From assembly GCA_002104945.1 (NCBI GenBank), contig MCFH01000018.1:794915-858914 (forward strand): 64,000 bases of DNA. Direction: 5' to 3'. Below are positions 1 to 13,372 of this stretch, one piece after another. Numbering within the stretch: the first letter of the stretch is position 1; each line of letters starts with the position of its first letter. The DNA is from Piromyces finnis. Taxonomy: Eukaryota > Neocallimastigomycota > Neocallimastigomycetes > Neocallimastigales > Neocallimastigaceae. The notes beneath the pieces were generated by a model. That model did no database searches. It was not told the DNA's origin and was given only the letters and a program-made list of their open reading frames with translations. Both the position numbers and the translations under genes were made by a program.

Positions 1-560
1 CCTGATTGAGGAGCACTTGGGGACATCATTGTGGAAGATAAGGGTATTAATAAGGATTGTCTTTTGCCTTTTTTTGCTACATTTGATTTACTTTTTTCAC
101 GAAGACGAGGTGTTACTGGTGAAAGGGATTCCTCTATTTCTTCGGATAGGGCTGGAGATGCTAATTGACTAATAGCTGAATTTGATCTTGATTTAGTCTT
201 ATTTTTTTTAGACTTTTTAGCCCCTGTATATGGTATTAAATTTCCATTACCATCGGGTATCATAATCGGTATTTTTTCACCATTAGGACCTACTGGCATC
301 ATTCCTTCAGGGATGACAAAGTTTTGAAGATCCGGTAAGGTAGTTGATTTTCTATAGGATGATATACCAGTATTAATCGAGGAAGTAGTAGAAACATAAG
401 ATAATCTATTATTCTTATAACGTTCTGGTTGATTTTTTCTTGGTTGTCTAGAATTTGGACTTGTTATTGCTTCTGAACTTTGACTTTTTTGCTTATTATT
501 GTAAGCTATATTGGGTGGAGTTAATGGTGGTGATGCTAATCCTAAGTTTTTATTTGACAT
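1..560 (-). CDS. N-terminal part of an unrecognised Ser/Pro-rich protein, cut by the window edge
   Basis: An open frame starts at the ATG at 560 (protein begins MSNKNLGLASPPLTPP) and runs without a stop to the window edge, giving at least 186 residues. It is low in complexity: N-terminal LASPPLTPP, many Ser, Asn and Lys, and several S/T-P sites. A more ordered-looking stretch of Gly, Pro, Ile and Met lies near residues 82-113 (VIPEGMMPVGPNGEKIP onward), followed by a basic run of Lys/Ser. No known domain is recognised. The frame has higher GC and ordinary codon use compared with the DNA upstream of the ATG, which becomes almost pure A/T, supporting both a real gene and this start. The C-terminal part and any domain lie outside the window. 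Confidence 0.75.
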   Translation of the reverse strand, partial: MSNKNLGLASPPLTPPNIAYNNKQKSQSSEAITSPNSRQPRKNQPERYKNNRLSYVSTTSSINTGISSYRKSTTLPDLQNFVIPEGMMPVGPNGEKIPIMIPDGNGNLIPYTGAKKSKKNKTKSRSNSAISQLASPALSEEIEESLSPVTPRLREKSKSNVAKKGKRQSLLIPLSSTMMSPSAPQS

Positions 561-3500
561 TTTTTATATTATTTATATACTTTTTAAAGGAAAAATTATA
601 ATATTCTAATAAAGATAAAAAAAAATTTTTTTTTCAAAGAATTATTATTAATTATATATATTAATATTAGATTTTGGTTGGTTTGTTTTTATATATATTA
701 TATTCTTTTTTCCTTTTTTTCTTTTTGCGATATATATAATAGAATTTGACAATTTAGTTTTATCCTTTGAAGTATTTAATAAATAAATAATTTATATAAT
801 TTATTTTTATTATCGCAATTTTTTATTATTCTGAATGAATAGTGTTTTATAATACAAGTATAATTTTTATTTTTTTTCGATATACGATAATATTGGAGTG
901 TATTAATAAGTTATATAGTTGATCTTTTACTGATATTTTTGATTATGTACTATTCTTTGGAATTATTAAAGTAAATTTAATTATTAATTTGTTGCGAAAT
1001 GTTTCGTCAGTGGTAATAGCTTATTAAATTACAAATAAAAAATAGTGATTTTTCTAAATATCACTATTTTTCTAAATATCAGTTTTCAAGAATAATTAAA
1101 TCTCAAAAAATAATAAAAATTAATTATTTTTTTTAAAAAATTATTGCATAATTGTTTATTTTTAGAGTATTTAAAGTTTAATAGTCATTAACTTTTTTGG
1201 AGAATAATAATTATTTTTTTGTGTAATATTACTCAATAATTTTGGTTGTTATTGTTGTTTTTGATAATCTTTATAATATGTTATAAAGTATATTGATTTT
1301 TTATATTATTTTTAAAAGATAATTTTCTAGAAATTCCTTTCAATTCTTTTACAGAGAAAATTAGCAAAAATTTTCAATATTATAAAATAAAAATGTTATT
1401 AAATTGTAACGATAGTTTAAGATATATATATTAAATAGTAAATGTTATATTTTAAATACTTACTTAAATAATTCTTTTACTATTATCTTTTATAAATTTA
1501 CGGTTTTCTTTTAAAAAAAAAGAGTGAAAATTGTTTAAATTTTTAATTCCTTTTGGTATTTAATATATTGCTTTATATATATATGATTATATGTTTGATT
1601 GAATAAAGTATGTAGTATTAACAACTTTAAATTTTTTTTATGGATTGCTATGTAAATCTTTTTCAAATATATTACTCTAAATATATTGTAGTATATAGCA
1701 GTCAGTATAAGATAAATATGAAAATAAAAAATCTTTTATATTTTAAATCAATTTCAATATTGTTCGATTAATTTTTATATATATATATATATATATTTAT
1801 ATTTTTTTAGTAATAATACTATTAATTACTTTTGTTTCTTTAGTTTAAATCTATTTCAATAAAATTAAAAAAATCTAGTCAAAACATAATTTAATAATTT
1901 TATTATTGAAAAAAGAAAATTATAAAAATAAAAAAAAGAATATTTTTTTTTTAATCTTTTATTATATTAAATAAAAATTAATATAAATATTTGTTGACAG
2001 ATTAACCCATAAAAAATAAAAAGATAAACAAAAAGAAATAAAAGTATAAATGGTATTATAATATTGTAGTAAATGAACATAAAACTAAAATGAATAAACA
2101 ATAAATAATATTGATTTAACTTTTTCAAAAAAAAAAAAAAAAACTAAAATGAATAAACAATAAATAATATTGATTTAACTTTTTCAAAAAAAAAAAAAAG
2201 TTATTTATTCGTTATAAAAGTTATATTTAATAATGCCTTTTTTTTTTTTTTTTTTTTCTTATATATTTAATATCATTAATTAATAAAAGTAAATAAAAAG
2301 AAATTTATCAAATCAAATTGAATATATAAAATATTAAATAATGATTACAATTTTCGTTTTACCATTTTATCAATTCAATTATATTTAAACTCTAATACTT
2401 TCAAAAGATATAATAAAAAAAAAAAAACTTCTTTTTAATATACAAAGAAGGGGAAAAAAGTTTTTACAACATTGAATTAACATAATTGTTTTATTTCTCT
2501 TTGACATATACATGTATCTTATTTCATTATCATTGTAACTAATGAATCTTTTTTTTTTTTTTTTTTTTTTACACTTTTAATTCTAATTTATATAATAAAG
2601 TCAAATCTTAATACTATTAAAATAATTCAACAATTTTAGGTAAAAATTAACAAATACACCGTCAGCGCTGTATAGATTGTATATATAACTTAAATTCGTT
2701 ATTTTTTAGAATTTAATAGTAATTAAAATTCATTATCATCAAGAAAAAAGTAGTAAAGAAGAAATACAAATAAATTATATTAAATATAAAAATAAGTTTC
2801 ATTTAGCATCAATTCATTAATATTTATCCATAATAATAGTAAATTGTTTTCATCAATTAATACGATTTAATTAATGAAATGGCAAATAAAAGTTTCTTCA
2901 CCTTAATTATTTTTTTTTATATATAATCATGTTAATAATGATTAAAGTTTATTTTTTAAGAAAAATAAAATTGTATATAATTAGATTATATTTAGTATTA
3001 TAATAAGTAAACATAAAAGTTTTATGTTATAATAAATAATAATAAATAAAAAATGAATGATTATATTTTCATTATTCAATCATTTACTAGTTTAACTCAT
3101 AATAATCCTTTTTTTTTTCACATCTCCACCACCTTTTTTTAATCGCTTTTCAATAATACCTTTTCATATTTTCATTGCTTTTATCAAATTAAAAGATTTT
3201 TTGTTTATAATTTAATATACAAATTTCATTAATATATTGGAATTTAATTGTTAATATATTAGTGTAATTAATTATAACTTAAATTTAATAAATGAATCAA
3301 TTTAAATAGATTCATAAACATAATTTTATTGATAGGATGAAAGCTTTAACTAATATATTTAAATATATTAATAGTATAAATAAAATATAATTGATTTAAT
3401 TTAAATTAAATATTAACAATTTACTGTTTCATATATTATTAATTATATAGTTTTATTTTAAATTATTGAAAAAAGTGTAACATATTTTATAATAAGAAAC

Positions 3501-3843
3501 TCACAATAAGAAAGTAGAATAAAATACCTAATATACATACATAAGAAAAAAAAAAGTTTAGAGAAAAAAAAAACATTAGAACTTATATATTATAAATGCT
3601 AGTCTCGTTAAAAGTGTTATTTTTATTTTAGTAATAATTATAGTGGTCATATTATTGAAATTTTAAATGATAATAAGAATTAATTAGTATATAAAGGTAT
3701 TAAATTAATAATATAGAAAAATAAAATAAAATGTGTTGATATACCATTTTGTGTATTTAATTAGTGTTAATAGTACATTGTGATAATATTTAAAAATAAG
3801 ATTTCGTATATGCATTATTATTTATCGTTATAGATGATAATAC
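561..3843. other. AT-rich intergenic DNA
   Basis: Almost pure A/T with many homopolymer runs, and no reading frame of gene-like composition on either strand. It contains the upstream region of the minus-strand gene starting at 560 and a 60-bp direct repeat (listed separately). No RNA gene is seen. Confidence 0.7.
2082..2199. repeat. 60-bp tandem duplication
   Basis: Two head-to-tail copies of a unit beginning aactaaaatgaataaac and ending in a run of A. The first copy starts near 2082 and the second near 2142, so the period is 60 bp. The copies are essentially identical apart from the length of the terminal A run, which points to a recent duplication, possibly by slippage or recombination between A runs. 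Confidence 0.85.
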
Positions 3844-3957
3844 TTGATAGATTGCAAATTCCGGTCATTGCCAAAAAAACAAACTAATGGTCCTACTGCC
3901 GATTCCGAATATATAGTTCCCTTATTAATACTCGAGCTTATTGGAATGATAGCATAA
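3844..3957 (+). pseudogene. Relic of a Ty1/copia retrotransposon RNase H end
   Basis: A 37-codon frame of higher GC than its surroundings reads LIDCKFRSLPKKQTNG, then PTADSEYIVPLLILELIGMI, then A and stop. The order KKQTN, a small spacer, (A)(E/D)SEYI, then ...ELI..I matches the C-terminal end of the RNase H domain in Ty1/copia polyproteins, which typically reads SKKQ..VALST.EAEYIA....QELIWI. Only this fragment is visible: there is a stop just upstream (TAA two codons before) and no integrase, reverse transcriptase or LTR nearby. The conserved Trp before KKQ and in ELIW is missing. It is therefore called a decayed fragment. The match is from memory of the family, so confidence is moderate. 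Confidence 0.5.
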
Positions 3958-5359
3958 CATATATAATTATATAATTAATATTAATACCGAAAAAGTAAAG
4001 AATATTGATAAATTAATATAGTTTTTGTCATATATAAAAAATATAATAAACTTAAACTATAAAAGATTTTTATATGAGAAACTTAAATAATAAATTTATA
4101 TATTATTAATAAGATATAAATAAGATGTTATAATTTTTTAAACCTAATAGTACATCATTTTATCTTTACATAAAATAGTTATATTATTACATCTCCTTAT
4201 TTTTATTTTAATCTTTACATAAAAAATAAGTTTGAAGATTAAAATTTATACTTTTTATTAGTTAATCATAATTCTCAATAGACTGATCCTTTAAAAGTCT
4301 CGAAAATAATATAACAATGTTTTAAATATTAGAAAAAAAATTTAAAAAGTAACATTTCTACACATAAAGATTCTACAATTGAAAATGAACTCTTTATAAA
4401 GTTTATTTTTTAAATATTACTTTTTGATATTTAAGTATATTAATATTTTTTTAGATATTTTAAGTTTTGAAATAAATATTAACCTTTCTCTTTTATATAA
4501 AAATTTAAAAAAATTTTCAGAAACATTAGCAAAAGAAAAAAAAACTATAAATACATTATAAAAATATAAAAACATATAAAATTCTTATTAATAATAATAA
4601 AAAAATAATTAATTATTGATATAGTGAATAATTAAAATCAATTATAAATAATTACTAATTATTTATATTCTTCATATAGAGATTTATATATTTTACATTT
4701 TATTATTATTATGTTTATAATATATATATTTTTATGCAACTTCAAAATAAAAAATTTAGCTATTTAACATAACTTTAAAAGTTTATAACTGTGATATAAA
4801 ATTATTTGATCCATATTTTATAAATGAATCTTATTTATTTTTTGAAATTGTTAATTTTATTCATTGTAAACTTTCCAATTATATCATTAAATATAAAAAT
4901 AATATATATAATAATTCATTCTTTTTATTTCTGAACATATTTAAAAAAAATACAAAAAAAAAAAAAAAACATTTAAATATGATTTTGATTACAAGGATAT
5001 AACAAAAAAATAATTTTTTATATAACAAAAAACATTTCTTCGCCTATTTTATAAGATGTATATAATTAAATAATAAAACCAACTTTGTCAAAAAACATGC
5101 TAGTATGTGATTGTTTTTATCAAAGGAATCCATTTATAAATACCTATGATGAAACTTTTTGTTATAATAAAGCTTTAAATATATATTATTAGAGTATATA
5201 ATCTTTGTTTTTATTTATACATAAAATATTTATTATTATTTGTTTTAATTTTTTCTATTGTTATTATTACATAAATCTATGGTAATAAAAATTATAGTAA
5301 AAGTATTTTTCTGAAAAAAAAAAAAATGTTAAAATTTAAATAAATTGTTTTTCATGTTA
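3958..5359. other. AT-rich intergenic DNA
   Basis: A/T-rich spacer with no gene-like frame on either strand, ending at the 3' side of the minus-strand SPEF1-like gene. Confidence 0.65.
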
Positions 5360-6604
5360 TTATGTTCTTTGATTAACTTCAATTGGTTTTATAATATTTT
5401 CCTCTTTCTTTGGTTTATTTTCTTCGTTTGGATGTACTTTCAAGTTATCCATTGAAAGAGAGGTTTCTTTTATCATATAAAACATATAAATATTATGAGA
5501 TACATATAAGAAAAAAAAGTGGAATTATTATTTTTTTATATTTAATAACGGTTAATTATTAGCATATAAATAATTTTTTTCTTTTAAACAAAAAATTATA
5601 AATTTCATTTATTACCTCTTAATTTTTTTGTAAATTCACTATGTTTTTTTGCAACTTTTTCCATCTTTATATATTATTTTTTATTTTAGTTTAAAAAAAA
5701 AAAGAAATTAATATGTAATCATTAGATATTAATTTATTAGATAAGATAAATTTGTTACATCAATACGACGCTCGTTAACACATTTTTTAGCTTGAGATTG
5801 AGTAGGCATTGCATAATGTGGTATATTTAACTCCTTTTCCTCTTTTTTTGGTTCCAATACTCTTTTTTTTTTTTATTTTAGAATAGAGAACGATGATAAT
5901 AATAATAATAATAATAATAATATATATATATATATAAATTGATATTGATTAATTATTGTTATTGTTATTATATATATATAATAAATAATAATATAATTTA
6001 AACATGTTTATATTACATATAAAATAGTTAATAAATTAATTATTATATAATTTTTTTTTATGAATATTACTTTTTCTTTGTTAGCAATGTATAGATATAT
6101 CTCAAAAAGTCTACTGCACCATCATCATCATAATTCAATACCGGGAGAATAATAGATTCTGGAATATTAATATTATTTTTTCTAAAAAATTTTTGTAATT
6201 GATCCCAGTTATCTTTACGATTCTTATATGATGGACTTGAATATAGTACATCAATATTAATTTTATTGTTATAATAATTATTGAATATTTCTGCTACTAA
6301 TCTACCATCAGCTAAATCTCTATATTTTATAATAACATGATTGTAAAATTAATTGATTATTATAAATAGTAAAGTTAAATATACAATAACACAAATTATT
6401 AAAAGTTATAATACCAATATTTATATATTAATAAATAATGTATATTACATATTTTAAAAATTATAAATTTATTAATGGATTAATAGAAAAATAAACAAAA
6501 TGTTAATTATTTAATATCTTCTACCTTTTAGGAAAAGAATATGGAAAAGTTAGATTCATTGATTGTAACCATTGTATTATTACTCTTGGTACTCCCGAAT
6601 TCAT
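5360..6604 (-). CDS. SPEF1/SPATA4-like calponin-homology (CH) protein, probably flagellar
   Basis: Five exons on the minus strand: 6604-6525, 6319-6071, 5861-5759, 5664-5616, 5466-5360. All intron phases agree (2, 2, 0, 1), giving 195 residues. Residues 1-109 resemble the CH-like domain of the SPEF1/CLAMP and SPATA4 family: an N-terminal helix (VIIQWLQSMNL), then RDLADGRLVAEIFNNYY, then NWDQLQKFFRKNNINIPESI. SPEF1 proteins bind microtubules of the flagellar central apparatus, so the job here is probably in the zoospore axoneme (inference). The C-terminal 85 residues are basic and charged, with a predicted helix (MEKVAKKHSEFTKKLRE). This is short for the family, which often has a longer coiled-coil tail. 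Three exons are under 110 bp, so simple ORF scans miss the gene. It is divergent from the gene at 7766. Confidence 0.8.
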
Positions 6605-7765
6605 TTTTATATATATATATATATATATATTAATTATAGCAATAAAATAATAAATTTTCCAATAAAATGTTTATTTAATTTGAAAAGTAAATAAAAAAGC
6701 AGTTTATTATTTATTGAATTATTAAAACATTAAATGAATTACTTTTAACTATTATTACTATAACAAAAACAAAATGTTTAATGTTGTGGTAACTTCAAAA
6801 AATATGATTGAAAAATTCATATTTTATTATCTTTTTTATTTTTAATATCATATTAAATTTAAAATTGTTTATTATTGAAATTTCTTTAAACTTTAACCTC
6901 CATTTTACTAAAACTTTATTAATTATAAATTGTTACATTTATATATTCACTTTTTATATTCATGATATAATCTTTATATTTTGAATATTGATAAAATGTA
7001 TTATTATGAAAATAACATTTATTCTACAATAAATATATATATATGTTTGCATTTTTGCAATACTAAAGAATAAAAATAAATTTCTAATATTTTTACTTCT
7101 TATATTGTTATAAAAACACAGAATAAATATACATAATTTATATAATAGAAAATGAAAATTATAATATTTTTAGTTTTAAATAAATATATAAAAAGCAATA
7201 TACAGTATTCTTAACAAAAGATCATTAAGATATTAAAAGATTTATTTAGAGTAATAATTATATTTTATTCTTTACTTTTTTTTTTTTTATTATACTTTAT
7301 TATTTTAATTATAATAATATATATATAATTAGTAGTACAATTATGCCTAAATAAATATTATATAGCATTATTTTTTTGGCATATGCATATTCATTACCTA
7401 TTACTACATTTTTTTATTTTTTTTATTATCATAGCTTGTTAGCCAGAAAAATATGCTTAGATTATTATTATTATTTAAAAATTTCATTTAATTTAGATTC
7501 GCACGATTCGGGCTTATATCATTAAAAATTGAAATTTTAAAAAAAAAAATTAATAAACCATATAAGCATTTTTTTTAACTTCTTTATTTTTTTATTTAAT
7601 TTCTAATTTGTCATAATTGAATTTAAGAAAGGAAAGGAAGAATAATAAAATAGAAGAAAAAATATAAAACTATATTAAAATATTATAAAAATATGAAATA
7701 TTAAATAATTCATAGAAATTCGTCATATATTTTAAATCATTATATATACATAAAAAAATAAAAAA
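6605..7765. promoter_or_regulatory. Intergenic region between divergent genes
   Basis: About 1.16 kb of A/T-rich DNA separates the start codons of the SPEF1-like gene (minus) and the large unknown gene (plus), so both promoters should lie here. A less A/T-rich patch occurs at about 7495-7525 (includes tcgcacgattcgggc). No specific binding site is recognised. Confidence 0.5.
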
Positions 7766-10700
7766 ATGGATTCACAAAATGTTGATGATTCATACCTTCG
7801 TGCTACCCGTTCAGCAAGAATTGAAAGAATGAAAAATATTATCCCAGTAGAAAGAAAAGCACCAAATACAGTATCAAATATTCGAATGTCAAATATTATT
7901 CATAATAGAAATGATATTACACCATCACACAGTAATAAAATAGGGATTCGTCATTCTAATCATGAGACTTGGAGTACACCAAGTAGAAAATCAACAAACA
8001 TAGCCCATGATTTTAATAGTAGAAATTTAGTTTTTGATGAAGAAATAAACAATAGCAATAATAAAACAAGAAATGATATTCTTTATAAAAGTGCATTAGA
8101 TGATGAAGAATATGTAGATAATGAAGATGATATTTTTAATTTCTCCAGAATTAATGTAATTAATATTTTAATAATTATTATATAAAGTTTTATTTAATCA
8201 ATTTAGTTATGTTTATATAATTTTTAAATTTTTTATATTTATATACCTTTCTTCTTTCTTTTCTTTTTTATTTTTTAATGATTTTTACAATTTTTATATA
8301 CAAAATTTTACATAATATTTACTAATTATTTATTTAAAATATAAATCATTAAACTTATTTCCATTTTTTATAATCAATATATAATAATCAGAGAAAAAAT
8401 GAAAATACTCCACATTTTCAAAAATTAAATAAAGAAATTAGTAATTATGTAATGCGAAATACATCAATGTCTAATGAATCCAGTTTATCAACAAATGGTC
8501 CATCACTTTCATATTCCATTTTCACTACTCCATTGGCAAAAGAAACAGCAGAACATTTTGGAATGACAGTATCGGAATCTAACAGACAAAGAAGATATTC
8601 TTATTCTTCTCTTAATGCCATTAAAGAAAGTTTATATGTTACCCCAAAAAAGTCAACAAAAAAAAGTGATATGCTTAAAGATGGTAGTAAAAGTGTTAAC
8701 TATATTAATAAAATGAATTATTCTTTTTCAGCGAATAAAATTACTATGAATAAAAATGACAATGACAATAACAATAAAGAAAAAGATTACAGTTCACCTT
8801 CTAAAATAAAAGAAACCGAAAAGGAAACAGAGAATAACATAATTGGTATTAATTTTAATTATATATATATATTTTTTTTAAAAAAAAAAAAAAAACAATA
8901 TAAATTTCAATAATTAGATTAGTTTTAAATTTATTTATTTTTTCAATAATGTTTTGTTTTTATTTCAACTTATATAATGTAATTTTTTTTTATTTTTTTT
9001 TTATTTTTTTCATTTAATTAATGATATTTTTTGTTTTATTTTCTAAATTATCTCTTATACACATATCAAATAAATTAAATACTCTATAACTAATAATAGT
9101 AATACCTGATGATAAAATAAATAATGAAGTTGAAAAAGTTAATAGTAAAGTTCAAGCCTCATCAGCAAATGATATTAATATTCAATTAACTACTCCAAAA
9201 AAATCAAACATATCCTTAATTAATTCAAGCGAAAGTAAAAATAAAACCAAATCAGTTTTAGGTACAGATTTTAAATTAATAACACCAAATAAACCTACAG
9301 TCAATTTTGATACATATATAACGCCAACTAGTTTATCAATTACCCAAGGTAACACTACTACCACCCCATTAACTCAAAATAAACAACGACTCTTTCATGA
9401 TAGTTTACTCACCCGAAAAAGTTTTAGTGCTAATCCTACCAGAATACAAAGAATTATTAATAAATCAATGAAAACACTAAATAGTAAACATCGTAATTTA
9501 TTTAATAATCCTTCTCATTCAAAAAAATCAGTATCAAGTAATAATAGTCCTCTTAAAAAGCGTTCTATGAAAATGAATACCACCAGTACTTCCATGAAAA
9601 AATCAACTATAAATACATACAGTTCCTATCTTAGTAATGAAACACCAACTCATTCACCTGTTCTCAATAATAATCAATATAAGGGAAATGCATCCGTATC
9701 AACATCAAAATCACAAAATTCAAAACCAAAATCAATAACCGCTACCACTTCCAATGTTGATTCAACATTTATAAATGATCAATCGAAAAAGCCATATCAC
9801 AATACTTCTCTCTCACTTCGTGATATTGATTCAAAATATGAATATTTGAATGATAAAATTACTCCAATAAAACAAAAGTTCTCTGATATTTCATCTACTT
9901 CACCAATTGTTACTACCACGACTGTCACAAAAAAATTAGGTAATATTACTAAGATTGGTGTTCCACCTAAAGAAATCAGCCCATCATCCAATAAAGAAGG
10001 TAATATAAATCGCCGTCGTCGTAGTCGTAGTCATAGTCGTAGAAGAAAAAGTAGCGTTAAGAATTTAAAGGATAATAATGGAAATGGCGTATTGATAGAA
10101 TTAAAAAGAAAAGTAGATCCAATTACAGGTATTATATCAGAACTCTCTGTAGTAGAAGATCCAGATACTGGTGAAACTACTAGAATTATTACTTCTTATG
10201 ATCCGGTTACTGGAAATAAATCTGAAACTAAAACTATTACAACTACTACCACTACAATGACCACCACAACTCAATCTACAACTACTAGAAAAACAACAAC
10301 AATTGATCGAGAAGAAGAAGAAGAAGAAACAGAAGATGATTTTGATAATATTTCAGAAAATGATAATGAAAATAGTATGAATGAAAGTGGTTATATTGAG
10401 TATTCTTCTAGTCTAAATAGTGAAGATGAAGGCGACAACATCTTTACTAAATTACATGATACCCATTCTGACAGTGATTTTGATCAACAATCCCTAGTTT
10501 CCAATGATCTTGACGCTCCACCGTCATTAAATCCAGAAAATTCATCTCAAAAGCATAACAGGGAACAAACCTTGGAATATACTCCACAAAATAAAACATC
10601 AGTAAAAGATAATACTAGGAAAATCGGTACTTATTCTGTTCCTACACTACATAGAAATAAGTATAGATTGGAGGATACCATTTCACTAGATAATCCACCA

Positions 10701-13372
10701 TATACCATATATTCTAAAGGTCGTAGTGATCAAGATCATCAATCCTTTAATAATGTACCAACGGTTGGAAGACTTTCCTTATCCAATATTGATTTAAATT
10801 CACCAAAGTATAATGATAAAGACAACCTTTCTAATTATTATGTATCTAAAAATAAGCTTGATTTATCTATGCTTAAAAAACAATATAAATTAGAACAAGA
10901 GATAAATGATAATATCTTAAATAATGCTAAACCAAAATCTAAAATAGCTGAATGTGAAGAAGCAATTGGAAATCTTTTATCAAAATGGACAAAAGAAGAT
11001 GAAGAAAAAGAAAAAATAGAAACACACGAAGAAAATGAAGAAGATAGTTTGACCTTTAATACTAATATAAAAGAAATAAAAGAAGAAATTCAACGTAGAA
11101 TAGAAAAAAATAAAAAATTAAATGAAGAAATTAATAATAAATCTCTTCAATTTAATTTAAAACAACAACAACAACAAGCAGAACCAAGTAAGTTTACTAT
11201 TGATAATATTATAAAAATAAAATAAAATAAAATAGGTTTAATTAATTATACAACGCCAAAAAAAAATGTATATATTAATTTTTTTTTCATTATTATTATT
11301 ATTTTATTTGTAAAGATGATAAAAAAATAGTCACTATAAATATTGAGGATGATGAAATGGAAGAAGAAAAAGAAGAAAAAGAAAATCATGATGATATGAA
11401 TAGTAATGTTGAAGTGAATGATTCAGAAATAAAGCCAGCAAGTCATCCATTACCAGACTTTATTTTATCCAGTAATAGAAGTACACCATCAAGATTATCT
11501 TCTACTGAAATATTATCATCAAAGAAAAGTTCACAATTAATTCAGAGATTACAAGATGACTTTATTAAAAGTCATAAGCATACTCGTAGTCCAGGTATTG
11601 ATTTTTCATCTTATCGATCAAGTGCAAAAAAACCAAAATTAGAAGTTGATAGTATAGATCAAGAAGATACAATAAATAATATTACTTTCCAAGAAGATCA
11701 ATATGAGGATAATCCATTTATGCCTAATAATACCCATTCATCAACAAAAAAACAACTTTCAATTATTATTGATGATGAAAATGAACAACAACCTGAAGAA
11801 CCGAAATCTATAATTGTATCTGAAGCTGAACCACCAAAACAACAACCTGAAGAACCAGAATCTATAACTATATCTGAAATTGAACCACCAAAACAACAAT
11901 CAACAGATTTCAACATAATAGCAACTAATACTATTAATTCAACATCTTTTAACATTAATACAGATACTAACGAACTTTTGCATACCCCTAAACAAACTAA
12001 AACACCAAAAAAGGATGAACATTTAGAATCAATAAAGAAAAAGTTATCAGAACATTCATTATATGTAAAAGAATTAAAAGAAGGTATAAGAAATAAACTC
12101 AATAAATCCAAATTATTTGCTACCGACCCAAGTCAAGATCAAACAAAGGATATTAAAAATGATACTGAAACTACTAACAATAGCAATGAAGAAGATGATA
12201 ATTCTATTACCATAGCAGAACCTAAAGAACCTCTTATTTCATCTTCTCTATCAACATCATTATTAGGATTAAAGCATCATATCTCAGAAGAAGATGGAAA
12301 CCATGAAGAGAATGTAGAAAAACCTAATCCTAAACGTTTTCATGATTTAGAATCAAGTCAAGAAAATTCTATTGTCATTGCCGCTACCAATACTGTTAAC
12401 GAAAGTGATAATGTCGATAATAATAAAGATGTTAATAATAATCTAGATGTTGAAATTATAGAAGCAATTCTAAAGAATTCTGACCAAGTTTCTCCATTAA
12501 ACCATTCAAAAACTGAAAGTAATCCCCTAGAAGAAAACGGTCAAGATCCTGAAAATGAAGATACCCTTTTAGATTTCGAACGAATTTCTCAATTTCATGC
12601 TAATTCTATTTCCAATTCTGATAAAAACACAATAATAGAAAATAAACCAGAAATCATCGTTATTGATTCCTATCAGCCTACTGAAAATTTATCTAATTCT
12701 AATATCTTGGATGGTGATGAAATTACTGAGGGAACCTCGAATGCTCAAAGAGAAGTCATGAGTTTTGAAGATAGTGCTTCTGTAAATGGTGAATTTTCAG
12801 ATGAAAATTCTGAAAAGGACACCAATTCAAATCAAGAAGAAAAGGTGGAAGAAGATAATGAAATTAATTCTAATAAAGTTATGAGTGAAGAAAGTCATGA
12901 AGATAATGAAGTTTATTTCATTCATTTAGATAAAAGTCCACAAAAGTCATCGTCTGTTAATTACACTTTAAATGAAGCATTAAATGATGACAATAATTTA
13001 GAAAAGGATGATTCACTTGATCAAAGTCCACTTTCAAAGAAAGAAGCTTTAGCTTCTCAACCTTGTCACGACAAATCATATTCTTCTTTTGAAGAGAATG
13101 AAATTATCAAGATGAATAAGCCTGTAGGTACAGAGATGGACATTGATATCATATCAATTGGAGATAGTAGTAATGATAGTCATCATGAGGAAGAAGAAAA
13201 AGAAAGATCAAAAAAAGAAACTACTCCTGAAGTTGAAGAATCCTTTAGTATTGTAGAAATGAACAGTTCAGAAGAAGAGGATAATACCATTATATTTTCA
13301 AGTGGTAATACCACACCTACAAAAATAAATAAATCTTGGAATAATACCAAGGAAATAAATAATCCAAATTAG
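7766..13372 (+). CDS. Large low-complexity protein of unknown function (1,662 residues)
   Basis: Four exons: 7766-8155, 8392-8845, 9100-11187, 11316-13372. Donors are GTAATT, GTATTA and GTAAGT; intron phases 0, 1, 1 match, giving 1,662 residues. No known domain is recognised. The sequence is Ser/Thr/Asn/Lys/Glu-rich and probably disordered, with many (S/T)P and TPKK-type sites (for example TTPLAKETAEHFG, YVTPKKS, LLHTPKQTKTPKK), as in proteins phosphorylated by proline-directed kinases. Around residues 585-600 is an Arg/Ser-rich basic patch (NRRRRSRSHSRRRKSS). At about 620-655 come three DPxTG motifs about 15 residues apart (DPITG, DPDTG, DPVTG), then a Thr run and an acidic run. The last third is strongly acidic. 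A charged, helix-prone segment (KKKLSEHSLYVKELKEGIR) lies in exon 4. A chromatin or cytoskeletal scaffold is possible but unproven. HSP70 follows on the same strand. Confidence 0.8.

Noticed and set aside
11698..12111. Minus-strand frame of 137 residues opposite the large unknown gene
   Set aside because: It is antisense to an exon with gene-like composition, and its Ser/Cys/Val-rich product is the mirror of the Glu/Pro-rich sense strand.
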